Source of the DNA: Tunturibacter empetritectus | GTDB taxonomy: Bacteria > Acidobacteriota > Terriglobia > Terriglobales > Acidobacteriaceae | Direction: 5' to 3' | Length of the DNA: 64,000 bases | Assembly: GCF_040358985.1 (NCBI RefSeq) | Contig: NZ_CP132932.1 | Coordinates: 2,976,001 to 3,040,000 of the forward strand | Shown: one piece after another, positions 16,687 through 29,766 of the stretch | Layout of the letters: each line of letters starts with the position of its first letter | Numbering within the stretch: position 1 is the first letter of the stretch | Made by a program: the position numbers and the translations under genes | The notes under the pieces: generated by a model | The model's database searches: none | The model's input: the letters and a program-made list of their open reading frames with translations, nothing else | What the model was told of the DNA's origin: nothing

Positions 16687-17073
16687 GTGCCTACGTTCCA
16701 TCAGCTCGTCAAGCAGGGCCGCACGCCCACTCGTTATAAGACCGCCAGCCCCGCGCTTCAGGGTTCGCCTCAGCGCCGTGGCGTCTGCACCCGCGTTTAC
16801 ACTCAGACCCCCAAGAAGCCGAACTCGGCTCTCCGCAAGGTTGCGCGTGTTCGCCTCACCAACGGGATTGAAGTTACGACCTATATCCCGGGCATCGGCC
16901 ACAACCTGCAGGAGCACTCGATTGTGCTGATCCGCGGCGGCCGTGTGAAGGATCTGCCGGGTGTTCGGTATCACGTCGTTCGCGGAACGCTCGACTCGGT
17001 CGGCGTTGCCAACCGGAAGCAGAGCCGCTCGAAGTACGGCGCGAAGCGTCCCAAGGCTGCTGCGGCCAAGTAG
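16687..17073 (+). CDS. rpsL: 30S ribosomal protein S12
   Basis: A 128-aa decoding-centre protein and first gene of the cluster. The GTG start at 16687 has AAGGAG 7 nt upstream. The conserved [11 protein letters not shown] loop and [13 protein letters not shown] loop are intact. The lysines where streptomycin-resistance substitutions occur in other bacteria (K44 and K89 here) are wild-type. The C-terminus ends in a short AAAAK extension. Confidence 0.98.
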   Translation: MPTFHQLVKQGRTPTRYKTASPALQGSPQRRGVCTRVYTQTPKKPNSALRKVARVRLTNGIEVTTYIPGIGHNLQEHSIVLIRGGRVKDLPGVRYHVVRGTLDSVGVANRKQSRSKYGAKRPKAAAAK

Positions 17074-17190
17074 TTTGCCGTTTGAAGTTTTTTAGATCAA
17101 CCCGGCTGGCTGGATGGATTTGGCTGGCTGAATAAATCAGGTTCAGGGCTTGAGAGTTCTACGGCCCTGAAGGAAGACGAGAAGAGAGCA

Positions 17191-17661
17191 ATGCCGAGAA
17201 AAGGTTACATCGCTAAGCGTGAAGTTGCTGCAGACCCGGTCTATAACTCCACCCTGGTCACGAAGTTTGTCAACTCCATGATGTGGGGCGGCAAGAAGTC
17301 GACCGCGCAGGGGATCTTCTACACCGCCATGACCAACCTTGAGCAGAAGGGTGGCGACGAAGCCCTCAAGCTGTTCAAGAAGGCGATCGAGAACTGCAAG
17401 CCGCTTCTCGAAGTGAAGAGCCGCCGAGTTGGTGGTGCGAACTACCAGGTGCCGATCGAAGTTCTGCCGGAGCGCCGCACCTCGCTCGCTATTCGCTGGC
17501 TTGTGACTTATGGCCGCGCACGTGGCGAGAAGGGCATGGTTGAGAAGCTCACCGCTGAGCTGCTCGATGCCGCCAATGGCCGTGGCGCCGCGATGAAGAA
17601 GAAGGAAGACGTCCATCGTATGGCCGAGGCGAATAAGGCCTTCGCGCACTACCGCTGGTAA
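17191..17661 (+). CDS. rpsG: 30S ribosomal protein S7
   Basis: A 156-aa primary 16S rRNA-binding protein that nucleates assembly of the 30S head. [29 protein letters not shown] and [14 protein letters not shown] are standard family blocks. It lies 117 nt after rpsL, a long spacer compared with typical str operons. The region after its stop is T-rich (GTTTGTTTTTTG). Confidence 0.98.
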   Translation: MPRKGYIAKREVAADPVYNSTLVTKFVNSMMWGGKKSTAQGIFYTAMTNLEQKGGDEALKLFKKAIENCKPLLEVKSRRVGGANYQVPIEVLPERRTSLAIRWLVTYGRARGEKGMVEKLTAELLDAANGRGAAMKKKEDVHRMAEANKAFAHYRW

Positions 17662-17712
17662 AGAAAGCTTTCCAGTAGGATGTTTGTTTTTTGTTTTAAC
17701 GCTTTTTATACC

Positions 17713-17728
17713 GCGAGCAGACGCTCGC
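17713..17728 (+). promoter_or_regulatory. Hairpin directly upstream of the fusA ribosome binding site
   Basis: GCGAGC-AGAC-GCTCGC forms a perfect 6-bp stem ending 16 nt before the fusA GTG. In some bacteria S7 represses str-operon translation through a structure in this neighbourhood; whether this hairpin has such a role is a guess. Confidence 0.4.
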
Positions 17729-17744
17729 AGATGAGAGATAGACC

Positions 17745-19844
<2,100 letters not shown>

Positions 19845-19908
19845 TCGCGGGACTTTGGTCCACGCAGGAATTTAGAAGTCAACGAAACACAGAAACACGG
19901 AGAGAGTC

Positions 19909-21096
<1,188 letters not shown>

Positions 21097-21215
21097 AGAA
21101 AATGCTTCATCAGTTAGTTTTAGTTGTTCAAGAATAACGAGGGCTGTCGGCAGGTGCAGAAGTTCATCACCGGCAGCGACTCCAAACGATCTTTGAAGCG
21201 TGAAAGAGACACACC

Positions 21216-21533
21216 ATGGCTGGACAAAGAATCAGAATTCGTTTGAAGGCATATGACTACCGCGTACTGGATACGTCGACCGGCGAGATCGTCGAGACGG
21301 CCAAGCGTACCGGAGCCCAGGTTGCGGGTCCCATTCCGCTGCCGACGATGAAGAACAAGTACTGCGTTCTTCGCTCGCCCCACGTCGACAAGAAGTCGCG
21401 CGAGGCCTTTGAGATTCGCACGCACAAGCGGTTGATCGACATCCTCGAGCCGACCCAGCAGACTGTGGATGCGCTGATGAAGCTCGATCTGCCTGCGGGC
21501 GTGGATGTAGAGATCAAGACGGTTCAGAAGTAA
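21216..21533 (+). CDS. rpsJ: 30S ribosomal protein S10 (NusE)
   Basis: A 105-aa protein. [19 protein letters not shown], the GPIPLPT loop and [23 protein letters not shown] are diagnostic. S10 is also NusE, partner of NusB in antitermination; nusB lies 10 kb upstream. This is the first gene of the classical S10 operon, 119 nt behind tuf with no terminator between. Confidence 0.98.
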   Translation: MAGQRIRIRLKAYDYRVLDTSTGEIVETAKRTGAQVAGPIPLPTMKNKYCVLRSPHVDKKSREAFEIRTHKRLIDILEPTQQTVDALMKLDLPAGVDVEIKTVQK

Positions 21534-21630
21534 AGAGGCTTTCGGTAAAAGTTTCTTTGTTTTCGGTTTAGATGCATCAACCCGGCAGTGCTGAGCTGAA
21601 GCATCAGCATGATGAGGAAAGGAAGCTCCA

Positions 21631-22371
21631 ATGTCAGTAGTAGGAATTCTCGGGAAAAAAGTCGGCATGACGCAGATCTTCGACGAGCGCGGTGATATTC
21701 ACCCTGTGACCGTCCTGAAGGCTGGTCCGTGCGTGATCACTCAGTTGAAGACGCTCGTAAAGGACGGATACGAAGCCGCTCAGATTGGCTATGTTGACTT
21801 CGTGAAGGCTTCGAAGATCAACAAGGCGATGACTGGCCACTTCGCAAAGTCGAACGTTCCTCCGGTCAGGATGATCAAGGAAGTCGAGCTCGAAGCAGTG
21901 AAGACTGTTGAAGGCGAAGAGAAGGTCACGGCTAAGGCTGGCGATCGCATCCTGGTCGACATCTTCAACGACGAACGTTTCGTCGACGTCATCGGCACCT
22001 CCAAGGGTCGCGGTTTTGCTGGCGTCATTCGCCGCCACGGCTTCGGCGGCGGTCCCAAGTCGCACGGCCACATGTTCCAGGTGCAGGGTTCGATCGGTGC
22101 TTCGTCGTTCCCCTCGCGCGTATTTCCTGGTCAGCGTATGCCGGGTCATATGGGTCACGCTCAGATCACGGTTCGCAACCTGCGTATTCGCGGTATCGAT
22201 CTTGAAGATAACCTTCTGCTGGTTGAGGGCGCTGTACCCGGCCCGCGTGATGGCTTCGTGCTGATCTCAAAGGCAAAGGCTCCGCCGCGTGAGCGTCGTG
22301 GTTTTGCCGGCGCCGCAACGAAGGACGCCTTGAAGGCTTCCAAGAAGGCTGCACCGTCCAAGAAGAAATAA
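21631..22371 (+). CDS. rplC: 50S ribosomal protein L3
   Basis: A 246-aa protein with the typical N-terminus (GILGKKVGMTQIFDERG) and the long central loop with KGRGFAGVIRRHGFGGGPKSHG that reaches towards the peptidyl transferase centre. The C-terminus carries an Ala/Lys-rich extension of ~25 residues (ALKASKKAAPSKKK) that is absent from many L3 proteins. Confidence 0.97.
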   Translation: MSVVGILGKKVGMTQIFDERGDIHPVTVLKAGPCVITQLKTLVKDGYEAAQIGYVDFVKASKINKAMTGHFAKSNVPPVRMIKEVELEAVKTVEGEEKVTAKAGDRILVDIFNDERFVDVIGTSKGRGFAGVIRRHGFGGGPKSHGHMFQVQGSIGASSFPSRVFPGQRMPGHMGHAQITVRNLRIRGIDLEDNLLLVEGAVPGPRDGFVLISKAKAPPRERRGFAGAATKDALKASKKAAPSKKK

Positions 22372-22458
22372 GTAGTCGATTAAAAAGGCTTGCAACATGA
22401 AGCCGCAAACAAAGTTATGGTTCGCCGCATCGATGGCGAGCAAAGAGAGAGAAGAACG

Positions 22459-23154
22459 ATGGCAAACATCAACGTAGTAAATCTCGCTGGAGCCAAGGTC
22501 GGAGAGTTCGAACTCGTCGACGAGGTCTTCGGGGCAGAGATCAACGACGGCCTCCTTTGGGAGTCGGTGAAGCACTACCGTGCGGCTCTTCGGCAGGGAA
22601 CAGCTGCTACCAAGAACCGCAATCAGGTCTCCGGTGCAGGCAAGAAGCTTTGGAAACAGAAGGGAACGGGCCGCGCGCGTGTTGGTTCGATTCGCACTCC
22701 GCTCTGGCGTGGTGGTGGTACGGTTCATGGACCGAAGCCGCGTAGTTATGAATATGCCTTCCCGCAGAAGAAGCTGATGGGCGCACTCCGCTCCGCGATC
22801 TCCGCGAAGATCAACGATGGCAAGTTCACCATCGTCGACTCGTTTGAGGTTGCTGAGGCGAAGACCAAGCTCTTCCGCACTGCGCTCGACAAGCTCGAAG
22901 CGGGCAAGACGACTCTTCTGGTTGAGAGCAGCCGCAAGCTCGATGAGAAACTCTACCTCGGCTCGCGCAATCTGGCCGGTGTTGAACTGGTTCTCAGCTC
23001 TGAGGTTCATCCCTACGACCTGCTCCGTTATGAGCACGCCGTCTTCTCGAAGGATGCCATCGAGGCTCTTCAGGAGACTCTCAAGAAGTTTGTATCGAAA
23101 CGCAGTAAGTCAACTGCGGAGCGCAGCAAGGTCGCGCAGAAGGAGGTTGCGTAA
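22459..23154 (+). CDS. rplD: 50S ribosomal protein L4
   Basis: A 231-aa protein starting at ATG 22459 (MANINVVNLAG) behind GAGAGAGAAG. The frame is open back to 22390 but those codons are not L4-like. KQKGTGRARVGSIRTPLWRGGGTVHGPKPR is the conserved rRNA-binding loop at the exit tunnel. The stop overlaps the rplW start (TAATG). In some bacteria L4 represses its own operon. Confidence 0.97.
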   Translation: MANINVVNLAGAKVGEFELVDEVFGAEINDGLLWESVKHYRAALRQGTAATKNRNQVSGAGKKLWKQKGTGRARVGSIRTPLWRGGGTVHGPKPRSYEYAFPQKKLMGALRSAISAKINDGKFTIVDSFEVAEAKTKLFRTALDKLEAGKTTLLVESSRKLDEKLYLGSRNLAGVELVLSSEVHPYDLLRYEHAVFSKDAIEALQETLKKFVSKRSKSTAERSKVAQKEVA

Positions 23155-23447
23155 TGCCAACTCTCTATACCGTCATTCGCCGCCCCCTCATCACCGAGAA
23201 GGGCATGACCGTCAAGGAGACGCAGAACACCCTGGTGTTTGAAGTCGCCCTGAAGGCTACCAAGACCGAAGTTAAGCAAGCTGTTGAAACACTCTTCAAG
23301 GTCAAAGTTAACGGCGTGCGCACCGCGACCGTTGAGGGTAAGGAGCGCCGCCGGGGTAAGTTCGCCGGCTACCGCCCCGACTGGAAGAAGGCTTATGTTC
23401 GCCTGAAGGATGGCGAAAAGATGCCGGAGTACCTCAATAGCCTCTAA
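23154..23447 (+). CDS. rplW: 50S ribosomal protein L23
   Basis: A 97-aa protein at the tunnel exit, docking site for trigger factor and SRP. YTVIRRPLITEKG, the TKTEVKQAVETLFKVKV segment and RRGKFAGYRPDWKKAYVRL are family features. Its ATG overlaps the rplD stop, the only overlapping pair in the S10 section. Confidence 0.97.
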   Translation: MPTLYTVIRRPLITEKGMTVKETQNTLVFEVALKATKTEVKQAVETLFKVKVNGVRTATVEGKERRRGKFAGYRPDWKKAYVRLKDGEKMPEYLNSL

Positions 23448-23528
23448 GCGAAATTGTTTCGCTAGTAACAGAATTCAGGACCGATGCGCCGCTAAGCGAT
23501 TAGCAGCGCGGGCAAGGGAATAAAGACG

Positions 23529-24353
23529 ATGCCGATCAAATCATTTCGACCGATTACCCCATCACTCCGCTTCGCGACGAAGCTTGTCAACGATGACATT
23601 ACGACGGACAAGCCGCACAAGCCGTTGCTCGGAGTCAAGCCGCGCACCGGTGGCCGCAATAACAACGGCGGTCTCACGATGCGTCACCACGGTGGTGGTC
23701 ATAAGCAGAAGCTGCGCCTTATCGACTTCAAGCGCGACAAGTTCGGGATCCCCGGCACGGTTGCGACGGTTGAGTATGACCCGAACCGTAGCTCCCGCAT
23801 CGCGTTGATCCACTACGCGGACGGCGAGAAGCGCTACATCATCCAGCCGATCGGCCTCACGGTTGGTCAGTCGATCATGAGCGGCCCGGAGGCCGATATC
23901 CTCGTCGGCAACGCTCTGCCGTTGAAGTTCATCCCGACTGGAACGATTGTGCATAACATCGAGCTTCGTCCGGGCAAGGGTGCACAGATGGCCCGTTCCG
24001 CTGGAGCCCAGGTCAACCTAATCGCCAAAGAAGGCGACTACGCTCTGCTCAAGCTGCCTTCGGGCGAGACCCGCAAGGTTCTTGTCGAGTGCATGGCGAC
24101 CATCGGACAGGTTGGCAATACTGATCACGAGAACGTCACGATCGGTAAGGCTGGACGCAATCGCTGGAAGGGGATTCGCCCCTCGAACCGTGGTGTCTCG
24201 ATGAACCCCGTCGATCACCCGCACGGTGGTGGTGAAGGTAAGACTTCAGGCGGCCGTCACCCAGTAACTCCCTGGGGCCAGCCTACTCGTGGATACAAGA
24301 CCCGCAACAACAAGCGGACCGATGTATTCATCGTGAAGCGTCGTACGAAGTAA
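23529..24353 (+). CDS. rplB: 50S ribosomal protein L2
   Basis: A 274-aa protein. [23 protein letters not shown] near the N-terminus and [22 protein letters not shown] near the C-terminus, including the histidine implicated in peptidyl transferase function, are intact. It ends [20 protein letters not shown]. It is followed by a 129-nt spacer holding a coding-like fragment. Confidence 0.98.
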   Translation: MPIKSFRPITPSLRFATKLVNDDITTDKPHKPLLGVKPRTGGRNNNGGLTMRHHGGGHKQKLRLIDFKRDKFGIPGTVATVEYDPNRSSRIALIHYADGEKRYIIQPIGLTVGQSIMSGPEADILVGNALPLKFIPTGTIVHNIELRPGKGAQMARSAGAQVNLIAKEGDYALLKLPSGETRKVLVECMATIGQVGNTDHENVTIGKAGRNRWKGIRPSNRGVSMNPVDHPHGGGEGKTSGGRHPVTPWGQPTRGYKTRNNKRTDVFIVKRRTK

Positions 24354-24388
24354 AGAAAAAGCCTCTCAGCAAATAGTTTTTGTTTTAG

Positions 24389-24478
24389 GTTTTTGGTTCC
24401 GCAGCAAAGGGCAACACCAAGTCTCGCAAGCAAGAGATTCGTCGTATCCAGCATCGCAACAAGAAAGTCGGAGCTTAG
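24389..24478 (+). pseudogene. Short coding-like fragment in the rplB-rpsS spacer
   Basis: Between stops at 24386 and 24476 a frame different from rpsS reads [20 protein letters not shown] and then KKVGA. Codons are those favoured by the surrounding ribosomal genes (AAG, CGC, CGT, ATC, AAC) and the peptide is strongly basic. It has no start codon or ribosome binding site. It may be a relic of a ribosomal protein tail or pure coincidence; I cannot assign it. Confidence 0.3.
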
Positions 24479-24482
24479 TAAA

Positions 24483-24770
24483 ATGTCACGTTCAGCCAAA
24501 AAAGGTCCTTTCATCGACGATCACCTTATGAAGAAGATTGTGGGGATGAACCAGGTCAACGACAAAAAGGTACTGCGCACCTGGTCGCGCCGGTCCACGA
24601 TTCACCCGGACTTCGTAGGTCACACCATCGCTGTACACAACGGCCGCAAGTTCATTCCGGTTTACGTGACAGAGAACATGGTGGGCCACAAGCTCGGAGA
24701 GTTTTCGGCCACCCGCACCTTTAAGGGCCACTCCGCGCGCGCCGCTGAGACCTCCGCGAAGCCTAAATAA
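24483..24770 (+). CDS. rpsS: 30S ribosomal protein S19
   Basis: A 95-aa protein starting at ATG 24483 ([15 protein letters not shown]). The frame is open back to 24393 but the family N-terminus begins here. [41 protein letters not shown] is split over the conserved core. It binds the 30S head next to S13. Confidence 0.97.
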   Translation: MSRSAKKGPFIDDHLMKKIVGMNQVNDKKVLRTWSRRSTIHPDFVGHTIAVHNGRKFIPVYVTENMVGHKLGEFSATRTFKGHSARAAETSAKPK

Positions 24771-24860
24771 ATCGGGCTGAGGCGTTTGCAGTTAGGTAAG
24801 ACCGCGAGCCCGCGGGAACGGATAACGGGCAGCGAAGCAGAAGTTTGAAGGACGAAGATT

Positions 24861-25385
24861 ATGGCTAAGGCAGCAGAAAAAATCAGAGAGTTCCGCGCAG
24901 AAGCGAAGTTTCAGCGCACCAGCCCGCAGAAGGCGAAGCTTGTCCTGGATCTGATCAAGGGACTACGCGTCGAGCAGGCGCTCAATACCGTTCACTTCAG
25001 CACGAAGCGCATGGCACCCGTGGTTGAGAAGGTTCTGCGTTCGGCGATCCAGAACGCAACCTACGTCTCGCAGGAGCAGGGGCTCGACGTGGATGTCGAT
25101 AACCTCTACGTTCGCACCGCGATCGCGAACGAAGGTCCGCGCATGAAGCGCATCCGCCCTGCCCCAATGGGCCGCGCGTTCCGCTATCAGCGCAGACTCG
25201 CACACATCATCGTTACGGTTGCGGAGAAGAAGTCGGCCACTGCGATCAGCGCAGCTGCTGATGCGACTCCGGCTCCAGCCGCGAAGAAGAGCAAGAAGAA
25301 GGCAGCCACCAAGACTGCGGCGAAGAAGCCCGCAGCCAAGAAGGCAGCCGCCAAGAAACCCGCAGTGAAAAAGGCCGCGAAGTAA
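24861..25385 (+). CDS. rplV: 50S ribosomal protein L22 with a histone-H1-like tail
   Basis: Residues ~1-118 are a normal L22, with the tunnel beta-hairpin around RIRPAPMGRAFRYQRR. The remaining ~55 residues are an Ala/Lys/Pro-rich tail built on AAKKP and KKAA repeats, resembling eukaryotic histone H1 tails. Total length is 174 aa against a usual ~110. The extension is in frame and uses the same codon preferences as the core, so it is real. Confidence 0.96.
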   Translation: MAKAAEKIREFRAEAKFQRTSPQKAKLVLDLIKGLRVEQALNTVHFSTKRMAPVVEKVLRSAIQNATYVSQEQGLDVDVDNLYVRTAIANEGPRMKRIRPAPMGRAFRYQRRLAHIIVTVAEKKSATAISAAADATPAPAAKKSKKKAATKTAAKKPAAKKAAAKKPAVKKAAK

Positions 25386-25464
25386 GCGGGTTTTCTTGTA
25401 AACTTAAAGTTTTGCACTACCGCCCACCGGCTCAACCGGAGAGGGCACGGAGTAAAGGGAAGCT

Positions 25465-26139
<675 letters not shown>

Positions 26140-26211
26140 GTTTTCCCGGCCTGGCCGGAGTTTCCGGGGAGCGTGTTGAACGTATCCCTGAAAGAGTAAA
26201 GAGGTTTTCTT

Positions 26212-26646
26212 ATGTTGATGCCAAAGAAGGTCAAGTTCCGCAAGCAGCAGCGCGGACGAATGAAGGGCAAAGCGTGGCGCGGCTCCGATCTCTCCTTCGG
26301 CGACTTCGGCCTGAAGGTGATGGAGTGCGGTTACATCACCGACCGCCAGATCGAAGCCAGCCGTATCGCGATGACGCGTTTCATCAAGCGTGGCGGCAAG
26401 GTTTGGCTCCGTCTGTTCCCGGACAAGCCGATCACGAAGAAGCCTGCCGAAACCCGTATGGGTAAGGGTAAGGGTGCCCCGGATCACTGGGTCTGCGTCG
26501 TCCGTCCCGGCCGCATTCTGTTCGAGATGGAAGGTGTCACCCCGGAGCTTGCCAAAGAGGCGATGCGCCTGGCGGCACACAAGCTTCCGCTCAAGACCAG
26601 CTTCGTCCAGCGCCACGATGTTAAGGCGACCGTAGTCGCTAAGTAG
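26212..26646 (+). CDS. rplP: 50S ribosomal protein L16
   Basis: A 144-aa protein. [19 protein letters not shown] is the usual start, although the ATG at 26218 (MPKKV) is equally possible. The core has [29 protein letters not shown], here quoted in part, and the C-terminal [14 protein letters not shown]. It is needed for a late step of 50S assembly. Confidence 0.96.
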   Translation: MLMPKKVKFRKQQRGRMKGKAWRGSDLSFGDFGLKVMECGYITDRQIEASRIAMTRFIKRGGKVWLRLFPDKPITKKPAETRMGKGKGAPDHWVCVVRPGRILFEMEGVTPELAKEAMRLAAHKLPLKTSFVQRHDVKATVVAK

Positions 26647-26669
26647 CTTTAGTAGTCAAGGAAAAGACA

Positions 26670-26945
26670 ATGGAATTCGAAAAAATTCGTAATCTCAGTG
26701 ACGATGAGCTCAAGAGCGAGCAGGCCAAGGCTGGTGAGCAGCTCTTCCGCATCCGCTTCCAGAAGAGCCTCGGCAACAACGAGGGCATCAAGAAGCTGCG
26801 GACGCTCAAGCTGGATGTCGCCCGCATCAAGACCGTCGAACGGCAGCGCACCTTGGCCGCCGAGAAGGCCGCTAACCCCGTCGTCGCCAACGTTGCGCCG
26901 GCCAAGAGCACTCGCACCGCCCGCAAGAAAGCGAAGAAGGACTAA
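26670..26945 (+). CDS. rpmC: 50S ribosomal protein L29
   Basis: A 91-aa helical hairpin protein. IRNLSDDELKSEQAKAGEQLF and the second helix with VARIKTVERQR match the family. About 20 extra Ala/Lys residues (VAPAKSTRTARKKAKKD) make it longer than the common 60-70 aa. It is separated from rpsQ by only 2 nt. Confidence 0.95.
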   Translation: MEFEKIRNLSDDELKSEQAKAGEQLFRIRFQKSLGNNEGIKKLRTLKLDVARIKTVERQRTLAAEKAANPVVANVAPAKSTRTARKKAKKD

Positions 26946-26947
26946 TC

Positions 26948-27307
26948 ATGGCAGATACAACCAACACCGCAGCCGCAACTCCCGAAGCCCAGACTCCTGA
27001 GACCCAGACCTCGCGTCGCAATGAGAAGGTTGGTCTGGTCGTCTCGACCAAGATGCAGAAGACGATCGTCGTCGAGATCGAGATGCGCAAGGCGCACCCC
27101 AAGTACAAGCGCGTGATGAAGTCGAACAAGAAGTTCTACGCGCATGACGAGCAGAACTCCGCACGCGTCGGCGATGTGGTTCGCATCCGCGAGGCACGTC
27201 CTCTGTCGAAGCTCAAGCGCTGGTCGCTCGAGGAGATCGTTCGCCGCTCCTCTCTCGCGCTGGCGGAAGAGAAGTCTGCGGCTGCTGTCGCTGCCGAAGC
27301 TAAGTAG
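26948..27307 (+). CDS. rpsQ: 30S ribosomal protein S17
   Basis: A 119-aa OB-fold rRNA-binding protein. The core starts at RRNEKVGLVVSTKMQKTIVV and contains HPKYKRVMKSNKKFYAHDE. It has an added Thr/Ala/Pro-rich N-terminus of ~22 residues and an Ala-rich C-terminus. The ATG at 26948 is tightly coupled to the rpmC stop. Confidence 0.96.
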   Translation: MADTTNTAAATPEAQTPETQTSRRNEKVGLVVSTKMQKTIVVEIEMRKAHPKYKRVMKSNKKFYAHDEQNSARVGDVVRIREARPLSKLKRWSLEEIVRRSSLALAEEKSAAAVAAEAK

Positions 27308-27383
27308 TTTTAGCGTTTATCAAGTTCAAGCCTGGGCATAAGCCCCGGCCGTGTCACCGCAGTAGGTAGCCAGGAGAAGAACG

Positions 27384-27755
27384 ATGTCAGTACAAATGAG
27401 AACAATGCTTGACGTAGCCGACAACTCCGGCGCGCGCAAGTTGCAGGTGATCCTGCCCCTCGGTGGTGGTCTCGGCAAGAAGGCAGGCCTTGGCGATGTC
27501 GTCACCGCAGCTGTCAAGGAAGCCTCTCCCGACGGCACCGTCAAGAAGGGGAAGGTTGTCAAGGCTGTGATCGTCCGTACGCGCAAGGAGTATCGCCGCC
27601 GCGATGGGACGTACATCCGCTTCGACCAGAACGCCGCTGTCGTCATCAACGATGCCAATGAGCCGGTCGGAACCCGCGTGTTTGGACCCGTGGCCCGCGA
27701 GCTTCGCGAGAAAAAGTTTCTGAAGATTGTCTCGCTCGCACCTGAGGTCATCTAG
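27384..27755 (+). CDS. rplN: 50S ribosomal protein L14
   Basis: A 123-aa protein. [19 protein letters not shown] and the C-terminal [25 protein letters not shown] are nearly invariant in bacteria. It forms part of an intersubunit bridge. A GGAG ribosome binding site precedes the ATG. Confidence 0.98.
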   Translation: MSVQMRTMLDVADNSGARKLQVILPLGGGLGKKAGLGDVVTAAVKEASPDGTVKKGKVVKAVIVRTRKEYRRRDGTYIRFDQNAAVVINDANEPVGTRVFGPVARELREKKFLKIVSLAPEVI

Positions 27756-27844
27756 TTTCACGCCGCACAGCTTTGCGCGGCGCCATAAAGTATTAACCGG
27801 AGTCCGGCTCCGAGGTTTCAGGATCGTCGAGAAGAGAGAGAGTT

Positions 27845-28174
27845 ATGGCAGGCATCAAGATCAAGCGGAATGACAAAGTCGAAGTAATCGCAGGCAAGGA
27901 CAAGGGCAGGTCAGGCCGCGTCCTTCGCGTCATCGCTGAAAAGAATCGCGTTCTGGTTGAGGGCGTAATGATGGTGAAGAAGCACGTGAAGCCGAACCCT
28001 CAGCGGAACATCAAGGGCGGCATCGCGGAGCAGGAGTCCACCATTCACATCTCGAACGTGATGTTGCTTGATGGCGACGGGAAGAAGACTCGCGTTGGAT
28101 CGCGCTTCGAAGGCGACACGAAGGTACGCTTCGCGAAGACCAGCGGCGCCACGATCGCTGAGAAGAAGAAGTAG
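27845..28174 (+). CDS. rplX: 50S ribosomal protein L24
   Basis: A 109-aa KOW-domain protein: IKIKRNDKVEVIAGKDKGRSG followed by VLRVIAEKNRVLVEG is the KOW motif, and NPQRNIKGGIAEQE follows. It is an assembly initiator of the 50S subunit. Stop-to-start distance to rplE is 120 nt. Confidence 0.97.
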   Translation: MAGIKIKRNDKVEVIAGKDKGRSGRVLRVIAEKNRVLVEGVMMVKKHVKPNPQRNIKGGIAEQESTIHISNVMLLDGDGKKTRVGSRFEGDTKVRFAKTSGATIAEKKK

Positions 28175-28294
28175 AAAGTTCGCAAAGTTTGTTTCATGCA
28201 GCAGCAGTTCAAATCCTGGTTCAACGGTTCACCCCACGCATCGGTACACGGGCTAATCCCCAACCCGGCAACCGTGGAGAAAGCGAAGAAAAAC

Positions 28295-28843
28295 ATGGCA
28301 GCACGTCTGAAGCAGAAGTACGAGAGCGAGATCAAGCAGGCGCTGGGCAAAGAGCTCAACATCACCAACGCCATGGCGATCCCGAAGCTCGAAAAAATCG
28401 TCATCAACATGGGTCTCGGCGAAGCCACCCAGAACGTCAAGATTATGGATCCCCTGGTGGCCGATCTTGCCTCCATCGCGGGCCAGAAGCCTGTGACCAC
28501 CAAGGCCAAGAAGTCCATCGCAGCTTTCAAGGTACGCGAGGGCATGCCCATCGGCGCGATGGTGACCCTGCGGGGCGACACGATGTATGAGTTTCTTGAC
28601 CGCCTCATCTCGATTGCGCTTCCCCGCGTCCGCGACTTCCGCGGTGTCTCATCGAAGAGCTTCGATGGCCGCGGCAACTACACCCTTGGCCTGCGCGATC
28701 AGCTGATCTTCGCTGAGATCGACTACGCCAAGGTCGATAAATTAAAGGGTATGAACGTCACCATCGTCACGACGGCGAAGGATGACAACGGTGCCCGCGC
28801 CCTGCTGAAGAGCTTTGGTATGCCCTTCCGCGTTGGAGCATAA
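28295..28843 (+). CDS. rplE: 50S ribosomal protein L5
   Basis: A 182-aa protein starting at ATG 28295 ([13 protein letters not shown]). The frame is open to 28196, but that would add 33 residues with no family match. [27 protein letters not shown] and [18 protein letters not shown] are conserved. It contacts 5S rRNA and the P-site tRNA. Confidence 0.96.
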   Translation: MAARLKQKYESEIKQALGKELNITNAMAIPKLEKIVINMGLGEATQNVKIMDPLVADLASIAGQKPVTTKAKKSIAAFKVREGMPIGAMVTLRGDTMYEFLDRLISIALPRVRDFRGVSSKSFDGRGNYTLGLRDQLIFAEIDYAKVDKLKGMNVTIVTTAKDDNGARALLKSFGMPFRVGA

Positions 28844-28900
28844 AGAAAGATCAACCAAGTTTTCTTTTTGAACTTGCAGCATAGATAGAGAGCAAAACAC

Positions 28901-29086
28901 ATGGCAACTACAGCAAAGCGCGTCAAAGACGCAAGGAAACCGAAGTTCAAGTCTCGCCAGCACAACCGCTGCCAGCTCTGCGGTCGTCCCCGCGCCTTCC
29001 TGCGGAAGTTTGGCGTATGCCGTCTCTGCTTCCGCTCGCTCGCCCTCAAGGGAGAGATTCCGGGCGTTGTGAAGTCGAGCTGGTAG
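28901..29086 (+). CDS. rpsN: 30S ribosomal protein S14, zinc-binding type
   Basis: A 61-aa short S14 (type Z) with two zinc knuckles, C24-x2-C27 and C40-x2-C43, and the FGVCRLCFR core. Many bacteria also encode a longer zinc-free S14 under Zur control; none is seen in this window. It lies in the usual rplE-rpsN-rpsH order. Confidence 0.97.
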   Translation: MATTAKRVKDARKPKFKSRQHNRCQLCGRPRAFLRKFGVCRLCFRSLALKGEIPGVVKSSW

Positions 29087-29187
29087 AATAAAGACTCGTG
29101 TGCGGCGCAGGTCGCGCACTTACTCCAGAGACCTCATCAGGGCGCGAGCTTATGGTGCAGAAGTCTGGACGTATCACCCGAAACAGA

Positions 29188-29231
29188 CATCCCCGCAGGT
29201 TCTTGCGAGACTCGTGAGCGAACGGGGGATG
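29188..29231 (+). promoter_or_regulatory. Structured leader upstream of rpsH
   Basis: CATCCCC (29188-29194) pairs with GGGGATG (29225-29231), immediately before the GAAGGAG ribosome binding site of rpsH. The enclosed 30 nt can form two small hairpins (GCAGGTTCTTGC and CTCGTGAG). The fold would sit next to the ribosome binding site, where S8 feedback control of spc operons is known in other bacteria. A link to S8 is inference. Confidence 0.4.
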
Positions 29232-29242
29232 AAGGAGAATGA

Positions 29243-29641
29243 ATGAACCTCACCGATCCAGTAGCAGACTTTTTGACTCGTATCCGTAACTCCATCCGTG
29301 CGCGTCACCAGAAGCTCGACGTCCCTGCCTCCAAGCTTAAGGCCGAGATCGCCCGCATCCTCAAAGAAGAGGGTTACATCGCGAACTACAAGCCGACCGA
29401 AGAGAATGGCATGAAGGTCATCCGCGTTTACCTGAAGTACGGCCCGAACAACGAGGCTGTCATCCGCGACCTGCAGCGTGTATCGCGTCCCGGCTGCCGT
29501 GTGTATCTTGGCCGCGACGAGATCCGTCGCGTTCAGGGTGGTCTCGGTATCTCCATCATGACGACCCCCAAGGGTGTTATGACCGGTCGCCAGGCGCGTC
29601 GCGAAGGTGTTGGCGGCGAGATTCTCTGCGAAGTCTGGTAA
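29243..29641 (+). CDS. rpsH: 30S ribosomal protein S8
   Basis: A 132-aa primary rRNA-binding protein. DPVADFLTRIRNSIRARHQ at the start and GLGISIMTTPKGVMTGRQARREGVGG at the end are diagnostic. Two ATGs lie close together (29239 and 29243); only the second is in frame with the family sequence. S8 represses the spc operon in enterobacteria. Confidence 0.98.
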   Translation: MNLTDPVADFLTRIRNSIRARHQKLDVPASKLKAEIARILKEEGYIANYKPTEENGMKVIRVYLKYGPNNEAVIRDLQRVSRPGCRVYLGRDEIRRVQGGLGISIMTTPKGVMTGRQARREGVGGEILCEVW

Positions 29642-29657
29642 AGAAAAAGAAATAAAG

Positions 29658-29685
29658 TCTTTCCAGGATCTCAACTCTGGAAAGA
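29658..29685 (+). promoter_or_regulatory. Perfect hairpin in the rpsH-rplF spacer
   Basis: TCTTTCCAG and CTGGAAAGA form a 9-bp perfect stem with a 10-nt loop, 16 nt after the rpsH stop, followed by TTGTATT. It could be a weak terminator or an RNA-processing site within the operon. Confidence 0.5.
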
Positions 29686-29766
29686 TTGTATTCGAGCCAT
29701 CGGCTCATCGGCTGCAGTGGAACTTAGAGGTTCTAAGCGACTCGCAAGCCACAAAAGGGATTCGTT

